This document shows, one piece after another, positions 16,210 to 24,327 of a stretch of DNA of 29,300 nt (positions are counted from its first letter, which is position 1; each line of letters begins with the position of its first letter). The notes under the pieces are model-generated. The model was not told the origin of the DNA. It saw only the letters and a program-made list of their open reading frames with translations, and made no database searches. This stretch comes from Marinoscillum sp964351885 (GTDB taxonomy: Bacteria; Bacteroidota; Bacteroidia; Cytophagales; Cyclobacteriaceae). Both the position numbers and the translations under genes were made by a program. The stretch lies in assembly GCA_964351885.1 (NCBI GenBank), contig CAYGPP010000035.1:1-29300 (forward strand). The letters are read 5' to 3'.

Positions 16210-17996
16210 TGAATTTGATTGAATTAGAGCTTAAGAAAGAAATTTCAGCAGCGTTTAAAGCACTGTTTGAGTTGGATCTAGAAACAGAGTCATTTTCTCT
16301 CCAACCAACCAGGAAGGAGTTTGAAGGCACGCATACACTAGTGATGTTTCCTTATGCAAGGCAAACGAAAAAAAGCCCAGAGGCTTCCGCCAATTTGGTT
16401 GGTGAATACTTGAAAACCAATACTGAAGGAGTCACAGACTTCAATGTCGTAAAGGGCTTCTTAAACTTGGTGATTGCTGATTCAAAATGGATGGAATTTT
16501 TGAATGAGATTTTGTCATCAGAGGACTTTGGTCAGCTACCATCAAACGGTGAAAAAGTGATGGTTGAGTTCAGCTCACCGAATACTAACAAACCACTCCA
16601 TCTGGGTCACCTTAGAAATAATTTTTTGGGAGATTCTGTTTCAAGAATTCTAAAGGCAGCGGGTAATGACGTGATGAAGGTCAATCTGATCAATGACCGA
16701 GGGATTCACATTTGCAAGTCTATGTTGGCTTATCAGAAAATAGGAAAGCGCGAGACGCCAACTTCTGCTGGTCTGAAAGGCGATCATTTGATCGGTAAGT
16801 ATTATGTGCTTTTCGATCAAGAATATAAGAAAGAAATTGAGCAATTGGTCAGTTCAGGAACTGATATGGAAGTCGCTAAAAAGCAAGCACCGCTTATGTT
16901 AGAAGCTCAAGAGATGCTCAAAAAGTGGGAAGATGGCGATGGGGAGGTTGTAGCTCTTTGGAAGCAGATGAATGGTTGGGTGTACGAAGGATTCAATCAG
17001 ACCTATGAGACGATGGGAATCACTTTTGATAAAGTTTACCATGAGTCGGAAACCTATCTGTTAGGTAAAGATATAGTACAAGAAGGGCTGTCCAAAGAAG
17101 TGTTTTTCACCAAAGCAGATGGCTCGGTTTGGGTTGATCTGTCTGCAGAAAAGCTAGACGAAAAGCTTGTGCAGCGTGGTGATGGTACTTCGGTCTATAT
17201 CACACAGGATATTGGGACTTGTGAGTTGAAGTTTAAGGATTTTGCGTTTGATAAGTCAGTATATGTAGTCGGAAATGAGCAAGATTACCATTTCAAAGTT
17301 CTATTCTCTATCATGGGTAAGATGGGTAGATCGTATGCTTATGGACTTTATCACCTCTCATATGGTATGGTCGATTTACCTTCCGGTAAAATGAAATCAA
17401 GAGAAGGAACAGTAGTAGATGCCGATGATCTCATGCAGGAGATGTTTGATACCGCCAAGCGACAAACAGAGGAACTCGGCAAGATTGACGGACTCACGAC
17501 TGAAGAAGCAGAAGCACTCTATAAAACGCTAGGTCTTGGTGCGGTGAAATACTTTTTGTTGAAAGTAGATCCAAAAAAGCGGATGCTTTTTGATCCACAG
17601 GAATCCATTGAATTTCAAGGTCATACTGGCCCCTTTATCCAATATACTCATGCCCGAATTGCTGCAATATTGAGGAGAGCAAGGACGCTAGAAGTGGCTT
17701 TTGAATATGCGGTTTTTGATTATGAATTGCACCCAAGAGAACGCGAATTGATCTTTAAGCTGACTGAGTTCCCAAAGACAATTGCTGCAGCTGCTAAGGA
17801 ATATTCACCGGCACTCGTTGCTCAGTATGTCTACGATTTGGCCAAGGAATACAACGGCTTCTATCAAGAAGTACCCATTTTCAGTGAGGATGATCAAGAA
17901 GTAGTCAAATTGAGATTATCAATATCTAAATCTGTGGCGCTTGTTATTAAGAAATCAATGGGACTCTTAGGAGTCGACGTACCAGAAAGAATGTAA
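16209..17996 (+). CDS. argS: Arginyl-tRNA synthetase
   Basis: The 595-residue class I synthetase charges tRNA-Arg. The N-terminal Add1 domain (about 1-90) is followed by the catalytic domain with HLGH (131-134, the HIGH motif) in EFSSPNTNKPLHLGHLRN, and GKMKSREG (393-400) in the place of KMSKS. The C-terminal anticodon-binding DALR domain is visible from about 475 to 595 (HTGPFIQYTHARI leads into it). Length is typical. Coupled TAATG start with ctlX and 2 bp to menA. Placement behind two arginine/citrulline-converting enzymes suggests shared expression with arginine supply or turnover. Confidence 0.97.
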   Translation: MNLIELELKKEISAAFKALFELDLETESFSLQPTRKEFEGTHTLVMFPYARQTKKSPEASANLVGEYLKTNTEGVTDFNVVKGFLNLVIADSKWMEFLNEILSSEDFGQLPSNGEKVMVEFSSPNTNKPLHLGHLRNNFLGDSVSRILKAAGNDVMKVNLINDRGIHICKSMLAYQKIGKRETPTSAGLKGDHLIGKYYVLFDQEYKKEIEQLVSSGTDMEVAKKQAPLMLEAQEMLKKWEDGDGEVVALWKQMNGWVYEGFNQTYETMGITFDKVYHESETYLLGKDIVQEGLSKEVFFTKADGSVWVDLSAEKLDEKLVQRGDGTSVYITQDIGTCELKFKDFAFDKSVYVVGNEQDYHFKVLFSIMGKMGRSYAYGLYHLSYGMVDLPSGKMKSREGTVVDADDLMQEMFDTAKRQTEELGKIDGLTTEEAEALYKTLGLGAVKYFLLKVDPKKRMLFDPQESIEFQGHTGPFIQYTHARIAAILRRARTLEVAFEYAVFDYELHPRERELIFKLTEFPKTIAAAAKEYSPALVAQYVYDLAKEYNGFYQEVPIFSEDDQEVVKLRLSISKSVALVIKKSMGLLGVDVPERM

Positions 17997-17998
17997 TC

Positions 17999-18904
17999 AT
18001 GTCCAGTTTCAAAGTATGGGTAGAGGCATTTAGATTGAGGACACTTCCGTTGGCGTTTTCGTCAATTTTGATGGGCGCTTTTCTAGCAGAGACATCTGGG
18101 GTTTTTAGAGTAGACATTCTCATTTGGAGTTTGCTGACAACTCTATTTCTTCAGGTGCTTTCCAACCTCGCCAATGATTACGGTGATGCCACCTCTGGTG
18201 TAGACGGTGAGCAGCGCACAGGTCCAAAGCGCACCGTTTCTTCAGGTTTGATTTCTAGAGGAGCCATGAAACGTGCCTTGGTGATCACTTCATTACTGTC
18301 ATTTGGGTCTGGACTGTGGTTGATTTGGATTGCATTAGGTGATCAACTTATTGAAGTGATTGTATTTCTTGTAGTGGGTTTACTAGCAATTGCCGCTGCG
18401 ATAAAATATACTGTTGGCAAAACGCCTTATGGCTATTCTGGTTTTGGAGATTTGTTCGTGTTGCTTTTTTTTGGTTTGGTTGGGGTCTGTGGTAGTTACT
18501 TTCTCTACGCGGGCGCTTTTAATTCTGAAATTCTGTTGCCTGCATTAAGCTGTGGTTTTCTAGCCGTTGCTGTACTGAACGTGAACAATATTCGGGATAT
18601 TGAGTCTGATCAAGCTTCGGGAAAGAACAGCATACCCGTAAGAATAGGGAGAGAAAATGCCATTATTTATCATGTAAGCCTATTAGTGGGAGCGCTGGTA
18701 CTGAGTGTGATTTATGTCTCCAAATCAAATCCCGTTTGGACTTCCTATTTATTTCTTTTGGTTTGCCCAATGCTCTATTTCAATATCCGTGCTGTTCAGA
18801 GTAAGACAAAAGCACGAGAGCTTGATCCTTATCTAAAACAATTAGCATTAACTACCTTGCTGTACGTTTTGCTTTTTGGGATCAGCCAAATACTTTTCGC
18901 CTAG
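17999..18904 (+). CDS. menA: 1,4-dihydroxy-2-naphthoate polyprenyltransferase
   Basis: The 301-residue integral membrane UbiA-family prenyltransferase attaches the isoprenoid tail to dihydroxynaphthoate in menaquinone synthesis. The two Asp-rich Mg/diphosphate sites are NDYGDATSGVD (59-69) and NNIRDIESD (196-204). About eight to nine hydrophobic helices are visible. Other UbiA enzymes would fit the fold, but NDYGD followed by GPKRTVSSG is MenA-like, and Bacteroidota use menaquinone. It starts 2 bp after the argS stop, so it belongs to the same transcript; no other men genes are in the window. Confidence 0.93.
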   Translation: MSSFKVWVEAFRLRTLPLAFSSILMGAFLAETSGVFRVDILIWSLLTTLFLQVLSNLANDYGDATSGVDGEQRTGPKRTVSSGLISRGAMKRALVITSLLSFGSGLWLIWIALGDQLIEVIVFLVVGLLAIAAAIKYTVGKTPYGYSGFGDLFVLLFFGLVGVCGSYFLYAGAFNSEILLPALSCGFLAVAVLNVNNIRDIESDQASGKNSIPVRIGRENAIIYHVSLLVGALVLSVIYVSKSNPVWTSYLFLLVCPMLYFNIRAVQSKTKARELDPYLKQLALTTLLYVLLFGISQILFA

Positions 18905-18919
18905 CCAAAGCTCAATACG

Positions 18920-18942
18920 CTAAGTTTTGTTAACTTAGTTTT
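18920..18942 (+). terminator. Weak hairpin terminator after menA
   Basis: CTAAGTT (18920-18926), a 5-base loop, AACTTAG (18932-18938) and TTTT form a small AT-rich hairpin with a short T run, 15 bases after the menA stop. It probably reduces read-through into the stress-protein gene. Confidence 0.45.
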
Positions 18943-18970
18943 CGAATTTAATAACGCAAACAAATCGGCC

Positions 18971-19822
18971 ATGAATAAGATATTAGTACCATATGATTTT
19001 TCAGATGTTGCCACTCACGCACTTAATTTTGCTGCTGATTTGGCACGAAACTCAGATGGTTGTGGAGTCACGCTCATCAATGTAATTGAGCAGCCAACAC
19101 CAAGTACTTTTAAAACTATGGGGATTGTGGGAAGCGACCCAATGGAGAGTCTCTATATCAAGAGATTGATTGAGACAGTAGAAGCCAAGATGGAAGGGAT
19201 CATGGGAAATGCTGATTTCAGTGATATTAAGCTCAACTATAAAATCGTGCTGGGTCAACCATTCAATGAGATAACTGAGGAGATCAAAACAGAGAAGATT
19301 GAGTTGGTAGTCATGGGCACATCGGGTGCTTCTGGCGCTCAAGAGTTCCTTGTGGGATCTAACGCTGAACGTATGGTGAGACATTCCAAATGTCCAGTGA
19401 TTACGATCAGTGAGCCTGCCAAGGTATCAGGTATTAAGAATATTGTCTTCGCTTCTAACTTCTTAGAGCTGTCTGTTGATTTTGTGAATTACGTAAAATC
19501 ACTCCAAACGATGTTAGATGCTAAACTACATTTGGTAATAGTAAATACTCCGGCAAGTTTTAAAACGACAAGACATGATACTGATCTACTTGATAAAGTG
19601 ATCAAAGAGCATATGATTACCAATTGTGCGTCTCATATTTATAACTATCCGAATGAAGAGGATGGCGTTTTGGCTTTTGCTGAGGATGTTGAGGCAGATT
19701 TAATCGCAATAGGTACTCGTCAGAAAAAAGGAGTAGGACATTTCTTAAGCGGAAGTATCGCAGAAGATGTGGTTAACCACGCCAAAGTTCCTGTCTGGAC
19801 TTTTGGTTTAGAACAGGCCTGA
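18971..19822 (+). CDS. Universal stress protein, tandem UspA domains
   Basis: The 283-residue protein contains two UspA domains (about 1-148 and 154-283). The first starts NKILVPYDFS and carries the ATP-binding pattern GTSGASG (116-122) followed by GSNAERMVR (129-137) and CPVI. The second keeps a related pattern, GTRQKKGVGHFLSGSIAEDVV, but its N-terminal strand (KNIVFASNF) lacks the usual Asp, so it may bind nucleotide poorly. Such proteins respond to stress or growth arrest; the partner is unknown. It stands alone between a weak hairpin upstream and a strong terminator downstream. Confidence 0.93.
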   Translation: MNKILVPYDFSDVATHALNFAADLARNSDGCGVTLINVIEQPTPSTFKTMGIVGSDPMESLYIKRLIETVEAKMEGIMGNADFSDIKLNYKIVLGQPFNEITEEIKTEKIELVVMGTSGASGAQEFLVGSNAERMVRHSKCPVITISEPAKVSGIKNIVFASNFLELSVDFVNYVKSLQTMLDAKLHLVIVNTPASFKTTRHDTDLLDKVIKEHMITNCASHIYNYPNEEDGVLAFAEDVEADLIAIGTRQKKGVGHFLSGSIAEDVVNHAKVPVWTFGLEQA

Positions 19823-19830
19823 AAAAAACG

Positions 19831-19863
19831 AACCCCTGACATCATTAAAGTCAGGGGTTTTTT
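19831..19863 (+). terminator. Strong rho-independent terminator after the stress-protein gene
   Basis: AACCCCTGAC (19831-19840), a 9-base loop and GTCAGGGGTT (19850-19859) form a perfect 10-bp GC-rich stem followed by TTTT. An A tract just before the stem means it could also work on the opposite strand. It begins 8 bases after the stop codon and insulates the his operon. Confidence 0.92.
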
Positions 19864-19875
19864 AATGCCTTGTTG

Positions 19876-19905
19876 TTTGATTTTAAACAATCAGTTATAG
19901 ATTTG
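19876..19905 (+). promoter_or_regulatory. Promoter of the histidine operon
   Basis: TTTG (19876-19879), 18 bases, then TAGATTTG (19898-19905) followed by C is a full match to the Bacteroidota promoter consensus. The expected transcription start is at about 19909, directly at the ATG of the leader ORF, so the leader would be translated from a leaderless mRNA. The hisG start is then about 118 bases downstream. Confidence 0.75.
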
Positions 19906-19907
19906 CT

Positions 19908-20004
19908 TAATGAACATTGCACTACATCATTTGCGTCATTGTATCTGAAACTCGACCCCTAAGGAGTTCATAAGCCCACTCATCTGTTCATTAGTAATTC
20001 TAAT
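19908..20004 (+). promoter_or_regulatory. Candidate attenuator folds in the his leader RNA
   Basis: Several exclusive pairings are visible. TAATGAACA (19908-19916), covering the leader start codon, is perfectly complementary to TGTTCATTA (19985-19993). GAAACTC/GAGTTC (19947-19953 with 19964-19969, one bulged A) overlaps the leader stop codon. GAGT/ACTC (19964-19967 with 19978-19981) competes with it. ATTAG/CTAAT (19990-20004), followed by ATATTTT, competes with the long-range pair and could be a weak terminator. No strong GC-rich terminator is present, so control may act on translation of hisG instead. Confidence 0.4.
19910..19948 (+). CDS. Candidate histidine leader peptide (12 codons)
   Basis: A short frame encodes MNIALHHLRHCI and ends in TGA. 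Three of its 12 residues are histidine, clustered at codons 6, 7 and 10 (CAT, CAT, CAT). It lies between a strong promoter and hisG, where an attenuation leader peptide is expected. Ribosome stalling on the His codons under histidine shortage would alter RNA folding downstream. It differs from the classical enteric leader with seven consecutive histidines, and it appears to be leaderless. Recognition rests on position and composition; I know of no experimental support. Confidence 0.7.
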   Translation: MNIALHHLRHCI

Positions 20005-20026
20005 ATATTTTATCATAATTCGATTC

Positions 20027-20884
20027 ATGTCAAACCTCAAAGTAGCCATCCAGAAATCTGGTAGATTAAGTGAAGATTCATTGAAGCTTTTCAAAGAATG
20101 TGGTATTAAATTCAATAATGGAGCTAAGAAACTTAAAGCGAATTCTTACAATTTTCCAATAGAATTTTTGTTTTTGAGGGATGATGATATTCCCGGTTAT
20201 GTAGAGGATGGGATCGCTGATATTGGGATCGTAGGTCAGAACGTTCATGAGGAATACCTGAAGGAAGCAGATGTAGTAAAATATCTAGGATTCTCTAAGT
20301 GTAGGCTTTGTTTGGCCGTGCCGAGAGAGGTTGAGTATCCTGGGATTGAGTTTTTCCGAGGTAAGAGTATCGCTACTTCTTATCCTAATATCCTCAAGAC
20401 ATATCTCGACAAGGAAGGTATTCAAGCAGATGTACACATGATCAGTGGTTCTGTAGAGATAGCACCAGGAATTGGCTTGGGAGAGGGGATATGTGACATA
20501 GTTAGTTCAGGAAGTACACTTCTCAGCAATGGACTCAAAGAGGTAGAAACAGTCATGAAGTCTGAGGCAGTAATGATTGCAAATCGTAATCTGAATGATA
20601 GCCAGAAGCAGATCTTAGATCAACTACTGTTCAGAATCAATTCAGTGCTTGTTGGAAAAAATAACAAATATGTATTACTCAATGCACCCAACGAAAAACT
20701 TGATACCATAATCAGTCTCCTTCCTGGGATGAGAAGCCCGACGGTGTTGCCATTGGCGCAAGCGGGATGGAGCAGTATCCACTCGGTAATCAATGAAGAT
20801 GATTTCTGGGGAAGTATTGAAAAGCTGAGGGATGCCGGAGCAGAAGGTATTTTGGTAGTGCCAATCGAAAAAATGATTCAATGA
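20027..20884 (+). CDS. hisG: ATP phosphoribosyltransferase, long form
   Basis: The 285-residue enzyme catalyses the first and regulated step of histidine synthesis, joining PRPP and ATP. The catalytic domain shows VAIQKSGRLSEDS near the start, DIGIVGQN (65-72) and the PRPP loop EGICDIVSSGST (153-164). The C-terminal ACT-like domain (about 213-285, with SPTVLPLAQAGWSSIHSVI) marks the long form, normally inhibited by histidine and independent of HisZ. Its stop overlaps the hisD start by 4 bases (ATGA). Confidence 0.97.
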   Translation: MSNLKVAIQKSGRLSEDSLKLFKECGIKFNNGAKKLKANSYNFPIEFLFLRDDDIPGYVEDGIADIGIVGQNVHEEYLKEADVVKYLGFSKCRLCLAVPREVEYPGIEFFRGKSIATSYPNILKTYLDKEGIQADVHMISGSVEIAPGIGLGEGICDIVSSGSTLLSNGLKEVETVMKSEAVMIANRNLNDSQKQILDQLLFRINSVLVGKNNKYVLLNAPNEKLDTIISLLPGMRSPTVLPLAQAGWSSIHSVINEDDFWGSIEKLRDAGAEGILVVPIEKMIQ

Positions 20885-22239
20885 TCTCCATTTACGAAAA
20901 TCTTACTAAAACAGATTTAGCGAAGGTGCTCCAACGCCCTTCTTTCGACTTTTCAAAAATAGAGAAGGTCGTCGCACCAATATTAGATAAGGTTCGGCGA
21001 GGAGGCGACAAAGCACTCAAAAAGCTAGCATTGGAATACGATCACGTCGAATTGGATGATCTCTGGGTGGCTGAATCAGAGTTTGCAACAGCAGAGGAGG
21101 AAGTGCCAGATACGCTCAAGGAAGCCATTCAGATCGCTTTTGAGAATGTGAAAAAATTTCATGAAGCACAGCAGCAATCTGCCTTGGTTATGGAAGTGAT
21201 GCCAGGTGTAGTGTGTAGTAGAAGGTCTGTTCCGATTCAGAAAGTAGGATTATATGTCCCGGGAGGCTCAGCTCCTTTGTTTTCGACTGTATTGATGCTT
21301 GCTGCACCAGCCAAGATTGCAGGATGTGAAGAGATCATTATTTCTTCGCCTACCAACAGACTCGGAAAAATCAACCCTGTAGTACTCTATACAGCGAAAC
21401 TTGTTGGAGTAAATCGTGTGTTGAAATTGGGGGGTGCACAGGCGATTGCGGCAATGGCTTATGGTACAGAGACAGTGCCTAAAGTAGATAAGATTTTTGG
21501 CCCAGGAAACCAATATGTAACAGTTGCCAAGCAAATGCTTGCAAAGGATCGTGTGGCTATAGATATGCCTGCTGGCCCATCTGAAGTAATGGTGATAGTA
21601 GACAAACATTCCAATGCAGCTTACGCTGCATCAGACTTATTGGCACAAGCCGAGCATGGACCTGATAGTCAAGTGATTTTGCTCTCCACTAGCAAGAGCA
21701 TTGCGAAAGCGATCAATGAAGAGGTAAAAAGTCAATTAGATGCTTTAAGCAGAAAAGTAATTGCTAAATCAGCATTGGCGCAGAGTAGCATAATTATCGT
21801 GGAGGATAAAAAGGAAGCCTTAAAAATAATCAACGAATATGGCCCAGAGCATCTCATTATCAGCACAACAAAAGCTGAAAAGCTAGCTGAAAAAGTATTG
21901 AATGCGGGTTCGGTATTTGTGGGAGAATTGACCCCAGAGTCAGCGGGTGATTATGCTTCGGGCACCAATCATACATTGCCGACTAACGGTTGGGCAAAAT
22001 CATACAGTGGTGTTTCTTTGGATAGCTTTGTTAAGAAGATCACTTATCAGCGAATAACCGAAGAAGGACTGTTGTTACTCGGCCCCACTATAGAACGGAT
22101 GGCAGAAGCAGAACTCCTTGATGGACATAAAAATGCCGTAACCATACGGCTCAAAAAACTCAGAGAAGATGGGATTACTAAAAAATCTGATCAGGACTCA
22201 CCTTCAGGAGGTGACAGCATACTCTTCAGCAAGGGATGA
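20881..22239 (+). CDS. hisD: Histidinol dehydrogenase
   Basis: The 452-residue zinc enzyme oxidises L-histidinol to L-histidine with two NAD. The zinc ligands Gln256, His259, Asp357 and His416 and catalytic Glu323/His324 are all present, each three positions below the E. coli numbering. Signatures include GLYVPGG (123-129), GPGNQYV (208-214) and AEHGPDSQ (257-264). The protein is about 20 residues longer than usual. The extra tail from residue 430 (Gly/Ser/Asp/Lys-rich) is encoded entirely within the beginning of hisC in another frame. Confidence 0.97.
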   Translation: MISIYENLTKTDLAKVLQRPSFDFSKIEKVVAPILDKVRRGGDKALKKLALEYDHVELDDLWVAESEFATAEEEVPDTLKEAIQIAFENVKKFHEAQQQSALVMEVMPGVVCSRRSVPIQKVGLYVPGGSAPLFSTVLMLAAPAKIAGCEEIIISSPTNRLGKINPVVLYTAKLVGVNRVLKLGGAQAIAAMAYGTETVPKVDKIFGPGNQYVTVAKQMLAKDRVAIDMPAGPSEVMVIVDKHSNAAYAASDLLAQAEHGPDSQVILLSTSKSIAKAINEEVKSQLDALSRKVIAKSALAQSSIIIVEDKKEALKIINEYGPEHLIISTTKAEKLAEKVLNAGSVFVGELTPESAGDYASGTNHTLPTNGWAKSYSGVSLDSFVKKITYQRITEEGLLLLGPTIERMAEAELLDGHKNAVTIRLKKLREDGITKKSDQDSPSGGDSILFSKG

Positions 22240-23221
22240 ATTCGAAGGGGACGCTGAAGTATATCTAGATGCGAATGAAAACGCACTAGGTTCAGCTGCA
22301 TACGGTCAGTATCATCGCTATCCCGATCCGCATCATATCGCTCTCAAACAGCAATGGGCTCAACTGCGTGGAGTTAGTGAGAACCAAATATTTTTTGGAA
22401 ATGGAAGTGACGAGCCAATAGATTTATTGATTCGGTTATTCTGTGAGCCTCATAAAGATCACATTATTACCATGCCGCCTACTTACGGTATGTATAAAGT
22501 GAGTGCCAAAGTCAATGCAGTAGAAAATATCCAAGTTCCTTTGACTCCAAGTTTTCAGATTGATTTGAATGGATTGAAGGAGCAGTGGAATGGGAGTTCT
22601 AAGATTCTTTTTCTTTGTTCGCCCAATAACCCTTCTGGTAATGCGCTAAGCAAAGAAAAAATCGTTGAAATTCTTAAAAATTTCCCAGGAATTCTTGTCA
22701 TTGATGAAGCCTATATTGATTTCTCGCATGAGAGTAGTTGGGTAAGTGAGTTGGCTAATTTCCCGAGACTCGTCGTTTTACAAACCTTAAGTAAAGCATG
22801 GGGAATGGCCGGCATTCGAGTAGGTGTGGCAATGGCTGATCCATTCGTTATCTCTATGCTAGAAAAGATTAAACCTCCTTATAATATCAGTCAGGTAAAT
22901 CAGCAGCTTGCGCTTGAGGCTTTAGGCAATGAGCATGAGATGAAAGGCAGGGTTCAGATTATTTTGGAACAAAGGACTCGCTTAGAACAAGACTTAGCTA
23001 CGATCGATTTTGTTGAGAAAACCTACCCTAGTGATGGTAACTTCTTACTGGTGAAGATGAAAGGTGCGAATGATATTTTTCATTACCTGACCAATCAGGG
23101 AGTGATCGTCAGAAATAGAACTAAAGAATTGCATTGTCAAGATTGCCTACGAGTCACTGTGGGAACCAACGAGGAGAACGACAGATTTTTGGAATTGCTT
23201 AAAGCGTACACGCCAAATTAA
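22169..23221 (+). CDS. hisC: Histidinol-phosphate aminotransferase
   Basis: The 350-residue class I/II PLP aminotransferase converts imidazole acetol phosphate to histidinol phosphate. It shows YSSARDEF (18-25), LDANEN (33-38), the SPNNPSGN loop (151-158), VIDEAYIDF (177-185) and PLP-binding Lys209 in TLSKAWGMAGIRVG. Start at ATG 22169 reproduces the expected family N-terminus; the next Met is too far inside. It overlaps hisD by 71 bases in the +1 frame. Confidence 0.97.
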   Translation: MGLLKNLIRTHLQEVTAYSSARDEFEGDAEVYLDANENALGSAAYGQYHRYPDPHHIALKQQWAQLRGVSENQIFFGNGSDEPIDLLIRLFCEPHKDHIITMPPTYGMYKVSAKVNAVENIQVPLTPSFQIDLNGLKEQWNGSSKILFLCSPNNPSGNALSKEKIVEILKNFPGILVIDEAYIDFSHESSWVSELANFPRLVVLQTLSKAWGMAGIRVGVAMADPFVISMLEKIKPPYNISQVNQQLALEALGNEHEMKGRVQIILEQRTRLEQDLATIDFVEKTYPSDGNFLLVKMKGANDIFHYLTNQGVIVRNRTKELHCQDCLRVTVGTNEENDRFLELLKAYTPN

Positions 23222-23231
23222 GAACATTGAT

Positions 23232-24326
23232 ATGAGACCTATACTTTTCCTAGACCGAGATGGTACCATCAATCACGAAACCGCCGATGAGCAGATCGAT
23301 CACATTGATAAAGTGAGCTTCTTGGCTGATACGTTTTTCTACCTAAGGAAAATTCAGGCAGAGACTGATTTCTTACTAGTGATGGTAACCAACCAAGATG
23401 GGCTGGGAACTGATGCGTTTCCTGAGGATACATTTTGGCCAGTGCATAATCTGATCATGCGGGTGCTGGAGAGCGAAGGAATCAAATTTGATGCGGTACA
23501 CATAGACGAGCATTTTCCTGCTGATAATCATCCTAATAGAAAGCCTGGGATAGGAATGCTTTCAGAATACCTCAATGGTGATTATGATATCAAGGGCAGC
23601 TACATGATTGGTGATCGCGTCACAGATATCCAGCTGGCTGAAAACTTGGGATGCAATGGAATCCACATCGCCGATGAAGCCTCAACCTCTGCAATATTGA
23701 CGACCTCTAGTTGGAAGGAGATTTACGAGTATCTCATATTGAAACCACGAAAAGCGGAGGTCCAACGAACCACTAAAGAGACCGATATTTCGATTGCCGT
23801 CAATCTGAATGGTTCTGGTGTTACATCTATTGATACTGGTTTGGGATTCTTTGACCATATGCTTGACCAACTAGGTAAGCACGGTGGCATTGATCTTACT
23901 GTCAAAGTGAAAGGTGACTTACACATAGATGAACATCATACCATAGAAGATACTGCGCTCGCTTTAGGTGAGTGTTTCCTCAATGCGCTTGGTAACAAAA
24001 AGGGGATCAATCGATACGGGTTCCTTTTGCCAATGGATGATATATTGGCTCAGGTGGCGATTGATTTTGGAGGCAGACCTTGGATGGTATGGAAAGCTGA
24101 CTTCAAGCGTGAGAAAATAGGAGAGATGCCAACAGAGATGTTTATGCACTTTTTTAAGTCCTTCTCGGACACTGCCAAGTGTAATCTCAACATCAAGGCG
24201 GAAGGTGATAACGAACATCATAAGATTGAGGGTATCTTCAAAGCTTGGGCAAAAGCCATCAAGATGGCTATCAAACGGAACCCTGATGAGATGAGCAGTT
24301 TACCTAGTACTAAGGGAGTTTTATAG
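23232..24326 (+). CDS. hisB: Bifunctional histidinol-phosphatase / imidazoleglycerol-phosphate dehydratase
   Basis: The 364-residue fusion performs two histidine steps. The N-terminal HAD phosphatase (about 1-165) has FLDRDGT (6-12, nucleophile Asp8 and Asp10), VTNQDG (52-57) and MIGDRVTD (125-132). The dehydratase (about 172-364) carries the two metal-binding motifs FFDHMLDQL (206-214) and DEHHTIEDTALALGE (233-247). The phosphatase zinc loop of E. coli HisB (three Cys and one His) reads HIDEHFPADNHPNRKPG here, with no cysteine. It begins 10 bp after hisC and ends the operon; its TAG is one base from the stop of the convergent gene. Confidence 0.96.
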   Translation: MRPILFLDRDGTINHETADEQIDHIDKVSFLADTFFYLRKIQAETDFLLVMVTNQDGLGTDAFPEDTFWPVHNLIMRVLESEGIKFDAVHIDEHFPADNHPNRKPGIGMLSEYLNGDYDIKGSYMIGDRVTDIQLAENLGCNGIHIADEASTSAILTTSSWKEIYEYLILKPRKAEVQRTTKETDISIAVNLNGSGVTSIDTGLGFFDHMLDQLGKHGGIDLTVKVKGDLHIDEHHTIEDTALALGECFLNALGNKKGINRYGFLLPMDDILAQVAIDFGGRPWMVWKADFKREKIGEMPTEMFMHFFKSFSDTAKCNLNIKAEGDNEHHKIEGIFKAWAKAIKMAIKRNPDEMSSLPSTKGVL

Positions 24327-24327
24327 G

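Noticed and set aside
19823..20026. Riboswitch or tRNA-like T-box before hisG
   Set aside because: The leader after the predicted start is only about 118 bases, has no T-box signature or known aptamer motif, and the short His ORF explains the region better.
22100..22240. Frameshift in hisD as the cause of the long overlap
   Set aside because: All catalytic residues and the conserved LDGHKNAVTIRL end are in one frame; a lost stop codon explains the tail without a frameshift.
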